A stretch of DNA of 64,000 bases from Paenibacillus typhae (GTDB lineage: Bacteria; Bacillota; Bacilli; Paenibacillales; Paenibacillaceae): positions 1 to 64,000 of the forward strand of contig NZ_FNDX01000019.1 of NCBI RefSeq assembly GCF_900099765.1, in the 5' to 3' direction. Positions within the stretch are counted from its first letter, which is position 1. Every line of letters starts with the position of its first letter. Position numbers and translations under genes: made by a program. Below are positions 34,703 to 44,295 of the stretch, piece after piece. The notes under the pieces were generated by a model. It saw only the letters and a list, made by a program, of their open reading frames with translations, was not told the origin of the DNA and did no database searches.

Positions 34703-35707
34703 ATGAGCTTTTTCAAGAAATTAAAAGAAAGCATTTCCGGCAAAACGGAAAGTGTAACCAAAAGCTTCCGTGACGGGCTGGAGAAAACGCGTAAAGGCTT
34801 CGTTGAGAAGGTCTCTGACCTGATTATCCGCCGCAAAAAGATCGATGAGGAATTCTATGAGGAACTGGAAGAAATCCTGATCGGCGCTGACGTAGGCGTT
34901 AACACAGTTATGACGCTGGTTGAGGAGCTGCGCGGTGAAGTGAAGCAGAAGCGTATTGAGGATGCTTCGGAGCTGCAGCCGATTCTCTCCCGCAAGCTGA
35001 TGGAGCTGCTGCGCGGCGATGATGACAACAGCCTGAAGGAGAACCCGGACGGCATAACCGTCATTCTGTTTGTCGGAGTCAACGGGGTCGGGAAGACTAC
35101 GACAATCGGCAAGCTGGCTCACCGCTACAAGCAGGAAGGCAAAAAGGTGCTCCTGGCTGCGGGGGATACCTTCCGTGCCGGAGCGATCGAGCAGCTTGAG
35201 GTATGGGGTCAACGGGCTGGAGTGGATGTAATCAAGCAGCAGGCGGGCTCTGATCCTGCAGCGGTAATGTTCGACGCCGTACAGGCAGCGAAGCAGCGGA
35301 ATGTGGATGTGCTGATCTGTGATACAGCAGGTCGTCTGCAGAATAAGACGAACCTGATGGAAGAGCTGAATAAGATCTTCCGGGTCATTCAGCGTGAGAT
35401 TCCAAGCGCGCCGCACGAAGTGCTGATGGTGCTTGATGCAACGACCGGTCAGAATGCGCTGAGCCAGGCCAAGCTGTTCGGTGAAAAGAGCGGTGTTACC
35501 GGACTTGTGTTGACCAAGCTTGACGGTACAGCAAAGGGCGGTATCGTTGTGGCAATCCGCCAGGAAATGAATCTGCCGGTGAAGCTGGTCGGCCTTGGGG
35601 AAAAGATGGAGGATCTGCAGACCTTTGATTCCAGCCAGTTCGTCCATGCCCTGTTTGCCGGAATGATCAGCGAGGAAGCGGCTGAGGCCGGAGAAGAGCA
35701 GGAATAA
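34703..35707 (+). CDS. ftsY: Signal recognition particle receptor FtsY
   Basis: 334 residues. The membrane-associated GTPase that docks SRP-ribosome complexes at the translocon. Short charged N-terminal region, then NG domain with GVNGVGKTTTIGKLA (near 127), DTAGRLQNKTNL and LTKLDGTAKGG. AGAGGGGGACC precedes the ATG. It follows smc in the same unit and ends with a strong terminator. Confidence 0.96.
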   Translation: MSFFKKLKESISGKTESVTKSFRDGLEKTRKGFVEKVSDLIIRRKKIDEEFYEELEEILIGADVGVNTVMTLVEELRGEVKQKRIEDASELQPILSRKLMELLRGDDDNSLKENPDGITVILFVGVNGVGKTTTIGKLAHRYKQEGKKVLLAAGDTFRAGAIEQLEVWGQRAGVDVIKQQAGSDPAAVMFDAVQAAKQRNVDVLICDTAGRLQNKTNLMEELNKIFRVIQREIPSAPHEVLMVLDATTGQNALSQAKLFGEKSGVTGLVLTKLDGTAKGGIVVAIRQEMNLPVKLVGLGEKMEDLQTFDSSQFVHALFAGMISEEAAEAGEEQE

Positions 35708-35740
35708 GAATTTAATAGATTCTGACTTAATAAAATCGGA

Positions 35741-35785
35741 AAGAACCCGTTTACCGGCAGAGGCTGGAGAACGGGTTCTTTTTTT
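35741..35785 (+). terminator. Terminator after ftsY
   Basis: An 11-bp stem AAGAACCCGTT (35741-35751) / AACGGGTTCTT (35770-35780) is followed by seven T. Confidence 0.9.
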
Positions 35786-35808
35786 ACGGACATTATATCT
35801 AAATAACA

Positions 35809-35829
35809 ACATATGAAAAATTCATAATA
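35809..35829. repeat. Copy 1 of a 21-bp repeat (one mismatch)
   Basis: ACATATGAAAAATTCATAAT-type sequence, differing from the two copies at 45204 and 45431 by C to T at position 17. It follows the ftsY terminator closely. The remaining ~260 bp up to the next gene is AT-rich with no gene seen. Confidence 0.6.
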
Positions 35830-36092
35830 GTACTGCTTGTCAGCGCTCCCGCATACAATTCATTATATCCTTAACGTTACAGCACCCGGAAAATACACTC
35901 AGGAGAAAGGAAGCGATTCCATTTATGCGGAATGGTTCATAAACTCCATTTTGCTGTTATATATATTGACATCAAGAATATCATTTACGTATTATGAGAG
36001 TAGAATCAAAGTTTTTCGTGATTAAATCTATAAATTTTAAGCTTTCCGTCAACAAACATAACACATCTGAATATCCGAAAGGAGTCGGGCTC

Positions 36093-37556
36093 ATGTCCAA
36101 ATTAGATCCTTTGCCCGGTATTTCTCCGTATCCGCTGGAGCATTTTTACGATGAAATGTATGCTGATGAACGGAGTATCCGGCCTCATTACAGACATGTG
36201 AGCCGCATGTTTTCCGGGATGAGCCCCGAAGAGCTGCATGCCAAGCAGAAATTGATGCAGCGCAGGATGATGGAAGAAGGAATTACCTTTACACTGTATA
36301 ATCCGGCCCAGGATCAGCCGATGGAGCGGACGATTCCCTTCGATATGATTCCGCGGATTATCCCGAAGGGAGAATGGGAGCGGCTGGAGGCCGGGATCAT
36401 CCAGCGGATTACCGCACTGAACTTATTCATTCATGACATCTACCATGAACAATACATTGTAAAGGACGGGATTGTACCCCGGCGGATGATCATCAGCAAT
36501 GTCTATTTCCGTCCCGAAATGTCGGGGCTCCGTGTCCCCGGCGGGGCGTACGTGACTACTTCGGGTATTGACCTGATCCGGCATCATGACGGGGAGTATT
36601 ATGTTCTGGAAGATAATCTTCGCACTCCATCCGGCTTTTCGTATCTGTTCAAGGGACGGTCCCTGATGAACCAGCTCTTCCCTGAACTGGCCTTTGCCAG
36701 CCGGGTCCGGGATGTGGATCACAGTCTCAACCGGTTTCTGTCGGTACTCCGCAGCCTGTCTCCGTCGAGGACAAAAGATCCGGTAATAGCCCTGCTGACC
36801 CCAGGGCAATACAATTCTGCTTATTACGAACATGCTTTTCTGGCGCAGCAAATGGGCATTCATCTGGTTGAAGGACGGGATCTTGTGGCTCAGGACCACA
36901 AAATTTATTTGCGGGAAATGAACAGCCTGCGCAGGGTCGATGTGCTGTATCGCCGCCTGGACGATGATTATATTGATCCGCTCGCGTTTCAGCCGAATTC
37001 ACTGCTGGGCGTTGCCGGTCTGATGAATGCTTACCGGGCCGGCAATATCGCAATCGCCAATGCTCCCGGAACCGGAGTGGCTGATGATAAAGCCATGTAT
37101 GTCTATGTTCCGGATATGATCCGTTATTACCTGAACGAAGAGCCGATCCTCGGCAATGTGCCGACCTATCTGCTCTCACGGCCGCAGGAACGCCAGTATG
37201 TGCTGGATCATTTACCGGAAATGGTAGTCAAGGAAACATCGCTTTCCGGCGGCTACGGGATGCTGATCGGTAGCGAAGCGACGAAGGAAGAGCTAATGGA
37301 CTTCAGGCTTAAGATTCTTGCCGACCCGGCCCGTTATATAGCCCAGCCTATCATGTCCCTGTCACGGGCGCCGGTATTATCCGGTGCAGAAATGGTACCG
37401 CGCCATATCGACCTGCGCGCATTTGTGCTGATGGGAGCGGACCGCAAGCCGCATGTTATCCCCGGCGGGCTGACCCGGGTAGCAATGAAAGAAAACTCTC
37501 TCGTCGTAAACTCATCACAGGGCGGCGGAGTAAAGGATACCTGGGTTATGGCCTGA
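36093..37556 (+). CDS. Circularly permuted ATP-grasp protein (type 2)
   Basis: 487 residues of the CP_ATPgrasp family (formerly DUF404/407). Landmarks: EMYADERSIRPHYRHVSRMF, ITFTLYNP, FDMIPRIIP, VPGGAYVTTSGIDLIRHHDGEYYVLEDNLRTPSGFSY broken here by normal spacing, and SLSGGYGMLIG, where nucleotide is bound. The family is expected to ligate a carboxylate to an amine using ATP; its substrate is unknown. The start is the ATG 9-10 nt after AAAGGAG. It is followed by alpha-E and transglutaminase genes, the conserved cassette of this family. Confidence 0.9.
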   Translation: MSKLDPLPGISPYPLEHFYDEMYADERSIRPHYRHVSRMFSGMSPEELHAKQKLMQRRMMEEGITFTLYNPAQDQPMERTIPFDMIPRIIPKGEWERLEAGIIQRITALNLFIHDIYHEQYIVKDGIVPRRMIISNVYFRPEMSGLRVPGGAYVTTSGIDLIRHHDGEYYVLEDNLRTPSGFSYLFKGRSLMNQLFPELAFASRVRDVDHSLNRFLSVLRSLSPSRTKDPVIALLTPGQYNSAYYEHAFLAQQMGIHLVEGRDLVAQDHKIYLREMNSLRRVDVLYRRLDDDYIDPLAFQPNSLLGVAGLMNAYRAGNIAIANAPGTGVADDKAMYVYVPDMIRYYLNEEPILGNVPTYLLSRPQERQYVLDHLPEMVVKETSLSGGYGMLIGSEATKEELMDFRLKILADPARYIAQPIMSLSRAPVLSGAEMVPRHIDLRAFVLMGADRKPHVIPGGLTRVAMKENSLVVNSSQGGGVKDTWVMA

Positions 37557-37629
37557 TTGCGTAACAAGGCAGCAGGCTTTAGAAAGACAAAGTGCGGCAT
37601 CAAAATGTGGGAGCGGAGGAGTGATAACG

Positions 37630-38583
37630 ATGCTGAATCGCAACGCGGAGGCTTTGTTTTGGATCGGACGATATATTGAACGGGCGGAGAACCATGCACG
37701 GCTGATCGATGTCCATTATCATATTCAGCAGGAGGAGGATTTTCAGTCGGAAGGGCATAAATGGTCAAGACTGATTGATGCATTAGGGGTCAGAAATGAG
37801 TATCTCAAGCAGTTTGAGAGCTTTTCCGAGCAGGATGTGCTGTCCTTTATCACACTGGATCTGGGCAATTCCAATTCTTTATTCTCGTGTGTGCATCAGG
37901 CGAGGAATAACCTGCGCACACTGCGCCAGCATCTGCCCAGCGAGCTGTGGGACATCGTTAACGGCTTTAATCTCTGGCTTGGGGAGCAATCCGTAGCGGA
38001 TATTATGAGCGGTCCGCATCAGTTCTACCAGCAAGTCAAAGAGCGTGCGGCTATGTTTCTCGGCGCGGAGCAGTCCGTAATGCTGCGGGGAAACGAATGG
38101 CATTTTATCGAAAGCGGACGGTTTCTGGAACGGGCCGAGAATACAACACGGATTCTGCAGGCCGTCACAGAGTCATGCAAATCTAAAGAGAACAGCACCA
38201 TCTATACCCAGCTCCAGGCTGTGCTGAAATCGGTAAGCGGCTATCAGGCCTTCCGCCGTTATTATGCCGATGATATGTCACCGGAGTGCATCCTGGAATT
38301 CTTGATCGTTAATGCACGTTTCCCGCGTTCGGTGCGCTTCTCGTTCCACAAGCTGGAGGAGCATCTGGCCAGACTGGAGCTGGATTCTTCAGAAAAGGGC
38401 TCAGGACATGAGAAGGTGATCCGTCAGGCGGGCAAGATTAAGGCCGAGCTGGATTATATGGAAAAAGAGGAGATGTCCGGCGATCTCGCCCTTGATGTCC
38501 TGCATTCCCTGATGATCTCCTGCCAGCGGCTGGGGAGAACGATGGAGGGCGCCTTTTTTCGCCGTGAAGGAGCCTATGTATGA
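37630..38583 (+). CDS. Alpha-E domain protein
   Basis: 317 residues, all-helical, DUF403/alpha-E family. It starts MLNRNAEALFWIGRYIERAENHARLID and contains WHFIESGRFLERAENTTRIL, two related segments suggesting an internal duplication. No enzymatic motif is known; it always occurs with CP-ATP-grasp and transglutaminase genes and probably works with them. ATG chosen 10 nt after GGAGG; a GTG at 37621 is too close to the ribosome binding site. Ends overlapping the transglutaminase ATG by 4 nt. Confidence 0.9.
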   Translation: MLNRNAEALFWIGRYIERAENHARLIDVHYHIQQEEDFQSEGHKWSRLIDALGVRNEYLKQFESFSEQDVLSFITLDLGNSNSLFSCVHQARNNLRTLRQHLPSELWDIVNGFNLWLGEQSVADIMSGPHQFYQQVKERAAMFLGAEQSVMLRGNEWHFIESGRFLERAENTTRILQAVTESCKSKENSTIYTQLQAVLKSVSGYQAFRRYYADDMSPECILEFLIVNARFPRSVRFSFHKLEEHLARLELDSSEKGSGHEKVIRQAGKIKAELDYMEKEEMSGDLALDVLHSLMISCQRLGRTMEGAFFRREGAYV

Positions 38584-39446
38584 AAATTCAAATCAACCAC
38601 ACAACCACCTACTCGTATCCGGAGCCGGTTACGGACAGTGTCAATGAAATCCGTCTGACGCCGCGCACCAACTACCGGCAGTCCTGCTATCACCATGAGG
38701 TCGAGGTGATTCCGGCGGCTAACCTTTTGACATATGAGGACTTTTTCGGTAACCGGGTGCACGCTTATTCCGTGAACAAGCCGCATACAGAGATGGTGAT
38801 TCATACGAAGGCGACTGTCGTGACACTTGATAAAGCACAAGGTGCCGACCTGCCGCATATCCCGCTTGAAGATCAGGTTAAGCTGCTGAATGATGATAAG
38901 TTCCAGAACCGGTACATCGAATTCATTCTGCCGACCCGTTACACGGAGGTTACGCCGGAGCTGGTGGAGTTTGCATCTCAGCACCCTTTTGATGCAGCGG
39001 ATGATATGTATGCCTGGACCAAAAAGCTGTCCTCGACGATCTATGAGCAGTTTACCTATGATCCCGAAGCGACGAGTGTAAATACTACGGTAAAAAAAGC
39101 GCTCAAGCTCAAGCGCGGCGTCTGTCAGGACTATGCGCATCTGATGATCGCCGTCTGCCGGAGTGTCGGACTTCCTTCACGGTATGTCAGCGGATACCAT
39201 TTTGTCGGCGATCTGCAGGGCGGTAATGCCGATTTCGAGCAGGCCTCGCATGCCTGGGTCGAAACGCATATACCCGGAACAGGCTGGCTTGGCTTTGATC
39301 CGACCAATAATGCAGAAGTGAACTGGCGCTACATCAAGCTGGGCCATGGCCGGGATTATAAGGATATTGTACCGGTAAAAGGTGTTTACCGCGGCGGAGC
39401 CGGGACACTTAGCGTTAAGGTGGATGTACGTAAGCTGGACAGCTGA
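38580..39446 (+). CDS. Transglutaminase-like family protein
   Basis: 288 residues. An N-terminal beta domain (MKIQINHTTTYSYPEPVTDS) precedes a transglutaminase-like cysteine protease core with catalytic Cys in KLKRGVCQDYAHLMI, His in EQASHAWVETHIPG and Asp in WLGFDPTNN. The triad is intact, so peptidase or amide-transfer activity is plausible. ATG overlaps the stop of the alpha-E gene (ATGTATGA). Last gene of the three-gene cassette. Confidence 0.92.
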   Translation: MKIQINHTTTYSYPEPVTDSVNEIRLTPRTNYRQSCYHHEVEVIPAANLLTYEDFFGNRVHAYSVNKPHTEMVIHTKATVVTLDKAQGADLPHIPLEDQVKLLNDDKFQNRYIEFILPTRYTEVTPELVEFASQHPFDAADDMYAWTKKLSSTIYEQFTYDPEATSVNTTVKKALKLKRGVCQDYAHLMIAVCRSVGLPSRYVSGYHFVGDLQGGNADFEQASHAWVETHIPGTGWLGFDPTNNAEVNWRYIKLGHGRDYKDIVPVKGVYRGGAGTLSVKVDVRKLDS

Positions 39447-39508
39447 GGGAATGGAGCTGGCAAGCAGCAGATCATAGAAGTCCCCCCTGATATGGTTAAG
39501 CCCAAAAG

Positions 39509-39528
39509 CCCCACGTTGTGGGGTTTTT
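39509..39528 (+). terminator. Terminator of the ATP-grasp cassette
   Basis: CCCCAC (39509-39514) / GTGGGG (39518-39523) with a GTT loop and TTTTT tail. Confidence 0.8.
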
Positions 39529-39687
39529 ATGTTTATACTGGCGGCAGGGATGTAACGTACATGGGGCCGGGAGAAGTGAAATAGGCGGAATGAGGTGCAA
39601 AATTGCCTATGAAATAGCCGGAGCAGACCTTAACAGCCTGTATATAAAAGGGCATAAAGCCGGCTTCAGGCACCTGCTTTGGCACAG

Positions 39688-39730
39688 TTGCACAATGTTT
39701 GTGCAAAATTTGCACAAGGGTGATTATAAT
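39688..39730 (+). promoter_or_regulatory. Palindromic operator and -10 before SDR gene
   Basis: A perfect palindrome TTGTGCAAAATTTGCACAA (39699-39717, 9-bp arms, one central base) is preceded by a further half site TTGCACAA (39688-39695). A TATAAT -10 follows at 39725-39730. This spacing fits a repressor site covering the -35 region. The regulator is not encoded next to it. Confidence 0.55.
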
Positions 39731-39797
39731 TGAGCCGCAATTGGGTAATCTTGAAACAGAATCACGAATATGGATGATGTGGAAGGAGAGTGTGCAT

Positions 39798-40607
39798 ATG
39801 AGCCCAAATATAGCTAAAAAACAGCGGTTTATCGGTAAAACAGCCATAATTACAGGTGCGGGCTCCGGGATCGGCAGAGCGGCAGCGATCCAGATGGCGC
39901 GCGAAGGCGCCAATGTAGCTCTTTTTGACCTGGTTAATGAACGCACATCGGTGCTGGAACAGAAGCTGAACAAGCTGCGCAAGGATTGTGCGCTGGCTAT
40001 TGATGTCGATACCTCTGATGCTGAACGGATGGAGGAAGCGGTACGCAGAACGATTGAGCATTTCGGCAGCCTGGATATTGTTTTTGCCAACGCGGGAATT
40101 AACGGTGTGGTCGGGCCGATCGAGGAGCTGAGCCTCATGGATTGGCAGAATACGATCAACGTCAACCTGACAGGAACGTTCCTGACACTCAAATATACGA
40201 TTCCGCATCTCAAGACAAAAGGCAAGGGCAGTATCATTATTACAAGCTCGATTAACGGAAATACCCGGTTTACGAGCTTTGGCTGGTCACCGTACAGCAC
40301 GACCAAGGCGGGGCAGGTGGCTTTTGCCAAAATGGCTGCGCTGGAGCTGGCCAAATTCAAAATCCGTGTCAACGTTATCTGTCCGGGTGCGATCTCTACC
40401 AATATTGATGAATCAACCGAATTCAATGAAGACGTAGAAGAAATCATCATCCCGATCGAATTCCCGGAAGGAGCCCAGCCACTGGCCGATGGCCCGGGTA
40501 AGCCGGAGAATGTAGCCGATCTTGTCTCCTTCCTCGCTTCCGATGAATCCATTCATATTACCGGGGCGCAGATTGTCATTGATGGTGCAGAGTCACTGTT
40601 AAGCTAA
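39798..40607 (+). CDS. SDR-family oxidoreductase
   Basis: 269 residues. NAD(P)-dependent short-chain dehydrogenase: cofactor motif TGAGSGIGRAAAI, DVDTSDAE, NAGI, and the catalytic S-Y-K set (ITSSINGNTRFTSFGWSPYSTTKAGQ). The acidic residue after strand two (ALFDLVNE) favours NAD over NADP. Substrate unknown. GGAAGGAGAG lies 8 nt before the ATG. Single gene under a palindromic operator. Confidence 0.88.
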   Translation: MSPNIAKKQRFIGKTAIITGAGSGIGRAAAIQMAREGANVALFDLVNERTSVLEQKLNKLRKDCALAIDVDTSDAERMEEAVRRTIEHFGSLDIVFANAGINGVVGPIEELSLMDWQNTINVNLTGTFLTLKYTIPHLKTKGKGSIIITSSINGNTRFTSFGWSPYSTTKAGQVAFAKMAALELAKFKIRVNVICPGAISTNIDESTEFNEDVEEIIIPIEFPEGAQPLADGPGKPENVADLVSFLASDESIHITGAQIVIDGAESLLS

Positions 40608-40759
40608 GGTAGTAAAGCAAGTAGTGAAATATAAGAATTAAGCGACAGCCATACTTCGGGCAGATCTTACCGGGGTAGGGCTGTTTGTGATGCGCAGGGT
40701 TGTAAAGTGAGCAGGGTATGGTAAAATCTGTGCATACTATGAATCTGGAGGAGGAGCCT

Positions 40760-41104
40760 ATGAATCAGGAAGTTACTGATTTTATCAATGGTGTAAAACA
40801 GCCTTGGCAATTAGATATCTGCAACAGGCTGCGTCAGCTCGTTCATGATTCTATTCCGGATGTGCAGGAACGTATACAGTACGGCAAACCGCATTTTCTC
40901 AAAAACGGCAAATATGCAGCGGTTATAACAACTGCGAAGGGATGGGTTACCTTTACTGTTTTTAACGCAGCAGGACTTGAAGTGCCGGAAGGTGTGTTCG
41001 AGCCCGGCAAGCCGGAACGGTTAACAGCTAAGCTGCTGGAAGGGAAGCCGGTTAATTATGAGCTGTTTGCTGACCTGCTGAAGCAGGCTTCTGCTGAACT
41101 GTAA
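40760..41104 (+). CDS. DUF1801 (YdhG-like) family protein
   Basis: 114 residues. The DUF1801 / YdhG domain shows VTDFINGVKQPWQLDICNRLRQLV, IQYGKPHFLKNGKYAAVI and the C-terminal LKQASAEL. Members are small cytosolic proteins of frataxin-like fold, one of which is a proposed iron chaperone in B. subtilis. Start at the ATG after GGAGGAGGAG; upstream in-frame ATGs are not backed by a ribosome binding site. Followed by the DUF1992 gene after 27 bp. Confidence 0.78.
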   Translation: MNQEVTDFINGVKQPWQLDICNRLRQLVHDSIPDVQERIQYGKPHFLKNGKYAAVITTAKGWVTFTVFNAAGLEVPEGVFEPGKPERLTAKLLEGKPVNYELFADLLKQASAEL

Positions 41105-41131
41105 GTAAACAATGGGAGAGGGGATGGGCCA

Positions 41132-41521
41132 ATGCTGTCATGGCTGGCGGAGCAACGGATTCAGGAGGCAATGAGAAACGGGGAATTTGCAGATTTGCCG
41201 GGGCATGGCAAGCCGCTGGAGCTCGAAGACCTGTCAGGCGTTCCCGAAGAGCTGCGGATGTCGTTTAAGATTATGAAAAATGCCGGGATTTTGCCGGAAG
41301 AGCTGACTTTGCGGGCGGAATGCGTGACTTTGGAAGAATTACTGGCAGCCTGCCGTAACAGCGGCAATGCAAACTCATCGGAGCAGAAATCCCTTGAATC
41401 CAAATTGTCATTAAAAAGATTGCGCCTGCAGCAGCTGCTCCGTGAGCGCGGTCTCGAAAACAGCAGCATTTTTACGGAATACGGTGATCAGATCCGTCAA
41501 CGGCTGTCGGGTCAGGAATAA
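41132..41521 (+). CDS. DUF1992 (DnaJ-C28-like) family protein
   Basis: 129 residues. The DUF1992 motif is clear at the start: WLAEQRIQEAMRNGEFADLPGHGKPLELED, then PEELRMSFKIMKNAGILPEEL. The C-terminal part is a helical region. The family shares this domain with eukaryotic DNAJC28; its molecular role is unknown. GAGAGGGGATGGGCC precedes the ATG. Confidence 0.85.
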   Translation: MLSWLAEQRIQEAMRNGEFADLPGHGKPLELEDLSGVPEELRMSFKIMKNAGILPEELTLRAECVTLEELLAACRNSGNANSSEQKSLESKLSLKRLRLQQLLRERGLENSSIFTEYGDQIRQRLSGQE

Positions 41522-41655
41522 TAGCTGCATTCAGTGCGCACCAAGATTTCCTCAGGAACCGCTTGAAATCCCGGACCGTTTCGCCCATGCTATAAGAGGC
41601 GCCTGGTGATTCAATCAGAGTGCACATAAGACAGACACAGTTATGGAGATACAGA

Positions 41656-44151
41656 ATGAAACAGCTTCCGATTATGCAGGTGCTTCCTGACCTGAAAAAA
41701 ATATTATCCGCCAGCACAGCTGCTGTGCTTATCGCTGAACCCGGTGCAGGGAAGACGACGGGAACGCCGCCGGCTTTTCTGGATGAGCCGTGGATGGCGG
41801 GCAAAACGATATTAATGCTGGAGCCGAGAAGACTGGCGGCGCGTTCGGCCGCTCTATACATGGCTGCCTGCCTTGGGGAGCAAGTGGGGCAGACCGTCGG
41901 TTACCGGATGCGGATGGACAGCAAAGTAAGCAGACATACACGTATTACAGTCGTTACTGAAGGCGTCCTGACACGAATGCTGCAAAGTGATCCTTCACTT
42001 GGCGATGTCGGTCTGGTCATATTTGACGAGTTCCATGAGCGCAGCCTCCATGCTGATCTTGGCCTGGCGCTTGCGCTAGAGGCGCAGTCCGTGCTGCGCG
42101 AAGATTTGCGGATTCTGATCATGTCGGCTACTCTGGATGCAGAACGGGTTTCAGCTCTGCTCGGCGGTGCAGCCATCGTCGATTGTCCCGGGCGGACGTT
42201 CCCGGTGGAGACCATCTATGCACCCGCCGGTAATGACGCTGTACTTGAACAATCTGCAGCTGCCGCTGTACGCCGCGCCCTGGCGGAACAGCCTGGCGAT
42301 GTGCTGGTGTTCCTCCCCGGTGAGCGGGAGATCCGCCGGACGCAGCGCGAGCTTGCCGGCGGCAGCCTTCCTGCGGGCACGGTTCTGCGGCCGCTATTCG
42401 GCCAGCTTCCGCAGGCGCAGCAGGATGCTGCGGTGGCTGCAGCGTTGCCAGGCGAGCGCAAGGTGGTGCTGGCGACCTCAATCGCCGAGACGAGCCTGAC
42501 AATCGAAGGGGTGCGCACGGTAATTGATACCGGCCTGCGGCGCACCCAGGTGTTTTCGCCGCGCACCGGAATGCCGCGGCTCACTACCGTGCCGGTATCC
42601 AAGGCATCGGCCGACCAGCGGCGCGGCCGGGCAGGCCGGACGGCACCCGGAGTCTGCTACAGGCTCTGGAGCAGGGAGGAGCATGCCCGGCTTCCGGAGG
42701 ACAACGTGCCGGAAATGCTTGAGACCGACCTGGCGCAGCTCGCCCTGGAGCTGGCGCTGTGGGGCGTGCCGGGTCCTGCCGCGCTGCCCTGGCTGGACCC
42801 GCCGCCCGCTGCGCCTTACGCGCAGGGCGCGGCGCTCTTGCGCCAGCTCGGCGCGCTGGACGCCGGCGGCGCCATTACGCCGCACGGCCGCAGCATGGCC
42901 GCGCTCGGCGCACACCCGCGCGCCGCGCATATGCTGCTGCGCGCGGCGGCGCTTGACGAAGCGCCGCTAGCCTGCCGGCTGGCGGCGCTGCTGCAGGAGC
43001 GGGACCTGTTCAAGGGTCCCGCGGATCAGGGCAGCGACATCACGCTCCGCGTGGAGGCGCTGCTTGCTTTTGAGCGCTCCGGCGCAAGCGGGAGCGCGGA
43101 CCCGGCGGCTCTGCGCGCGGTGCAGCGCGAGAGCCGGGGGCTACTGGCGCAGCTGAAGGTTGCGCCGGAGACAATGCCCGGCGACCTCAGCCGCATAGGC
43201 CTGCTGTTGTCGTTCGCCTACCCCGACCGGGTAGGCCAGAAACGCGGTGACGGCGCGTTTCTGCTGTCCGGCGGCCGGGGGGCAGCGATGCGCGAGGGGC
43301 AGCCGCTGGCCCGCTCGGCCTACATCGCTGCCGCCGGCGTGGATGACCGCGCCGGGCAGGGACGGATACTGCTGGCTGCGGAGCTTGCTGAAGCAGATCT
43401 GCTCTTGCACCATGCAGACAGCCTGACCGAGGAACGGGCTGTCTTCTGGGACAAAGAGAGCGGAAGCGTGAAAGCGCACCGGCGGACGATGTTTGGCGCA
43501 CTGGTATTAAAGGAAACGACGCATGAGCGCCCGGATGCAGAGGAGATTGAGGAGGTACTGCTGTCCGTAATTGCTGAAGAAGGCTTGGATATGCTGCCGT
43601 GGGACAAAGGTACGGCCCAGCTGCGTCAGCGGATGGCTTTTATGCATACGGTCAGAAAAGACTGGCCTGATGTCTCAGATGAAGCTTTGTTAAATACATT
43701 AGGGGACTGGCTTCGCCCCTATCTGCAGGGCATGCGTAATTTGCGGGATCTGCAGCGTCTGCAGCTGTCCAGAGCGCTTGAAGGGATGCTGGACTGGAAC
43801 AGCCGGCAGACGCTCGACCGGGAAGCACCCACTCACATAACGGTGCCCAGCGGGTCACGTGTGCCGCTTGATTACAGCAACCCGGGTGCTCCTGTTCTGG
43901 CGGTTAGGCTGCAGGAAATGTTCGGCCAGGTAGATACGCCGCGGATCGGGATGGGACAGGTTCCAGTGCTGCTGCATCTGCTCTCGCCGGCAAGGCGGCC
44001 GATGCAGGTAACCGCTGATCTGGGGAGCTTTTGGCGCAGTACTTACTTCGAAGTGAAAAAGGACTTGAAGGGACGTTATCCCAAGCACTATTGGCCGGAT
44101 GATCCGCTGCAGGCGGTGGCTACCAGCCGGACCCGGCCGGGCAATAAATGA
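41656..44151 (+). CDS. hrpB: ATP-dependent helicase HrpB
   Basis: 831 residues. DEAH-box RNA helicase-like protein of full family length. Walker A EPGAGKTTGTP, box II DEFHERSLHADL, SATLD, ATSIAETSLTIEGV and DQRRGRAGRTAPG are all present, and the C-terminal HrpB-specific domain ends in FWRSTYFEVKKDLKGRYPKHYWPDDP. Start at the ATG following ATGGAGATACAG. A central stretch (about 42700-43330) is far more GC-rich than the rest and encodes Ala-rich sequence, suggesting drift or recombination. Confidence 0.93.
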   Translation: MKQLPIMQVLPDLKKILSASTAAVLIAEPGAGKTTGTPPAFLDEPWMAGKTILMLEPRRLAARSAALYMAACLGEQVGQTVGYRMRMDSKVSRHTRITVVTEGVLTRMLQSDPSLGDVGLVIFDEFHERSLHADLGLALALEAQSVLREDLRILIMSATLDAERVSALLGGAAIVDCPGRTFPVETIYAPAGNDAVLEQSAAAAVRRALAEQPGDVLVFLPGEREIRRTQRELAGGSLPAGTVLRPLFGQLPQAQQDAAVAAALPGERKVVLATSIAETSLTIEGVRTVIDTGLRRTQVFSPRTGMPRLTTVPVSKASADQRRGRAGRTAPGVCYRLWSREEHARLPEDNVPEMLETDLAQLALELALWGVPGPAALPWLDPPPAAPYAQGAALLRQLGALDAGGAITPHGRSMAALGAHPRAAHMLLRAAALDEAPLACRLAALLQERDLFKGPADQGSDITLRVEALLAFERSGASGSADPAALRAVQRESRGLLAQLKVAPETMPGDLSRIGLLLSFAYPDRVGQKRGDGAFLLSGGRGAAMREGQPLARSAYIAAAGVDDRAGQGRILLAAELAEADLLLHHADSLTEERAVFWDKESGSVKAHRRTMFGALVLKETTHERPDAEEIEEVLLSVIAEEGLDMLPWDKGTAQLRQRMAFMHTVRKDWPDVSDEALLNTLGDWLRPYLQGMRNLRDLQRLQLSRALEGMLDWNSRQTLDREAPTHITVPSGSRVPLDYSNPGAPVLAVRLQEMFGQVDTPRIGMGQVPVLLHLLSPARRPMQVTADLGSFWRSTYFEVKKDLKGRYPKHYWPDDPLQAVATSRTRPGNK

Positions 44152-44295
44152 TCTGTATAGGTTCCTAAGCAATAGCTTCTGCCGACTTCTGCTGCAATCA
44201 GCTGTGATGCTAAGTGCAAATTCGTCATCTAATTATCTGAGTAATCCTGTTAGGTGTCTGTTCCTCTTTCAAATTGTCATCCATCCCTATACACT

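Noticed and set aside
34721..35812. 363-codon open frame on the minus strand
   Set aside because: Antisense of ftsY; low-complexity His/Leu/Gln-rich translation and no ribosome binding site.
39533..40552. 339-codon open frame on the minus strand
   Set aside because: It is the antisense shadow of the SDR gene, which has clear motifs and a ribosome binding site; the translated product has no family features.
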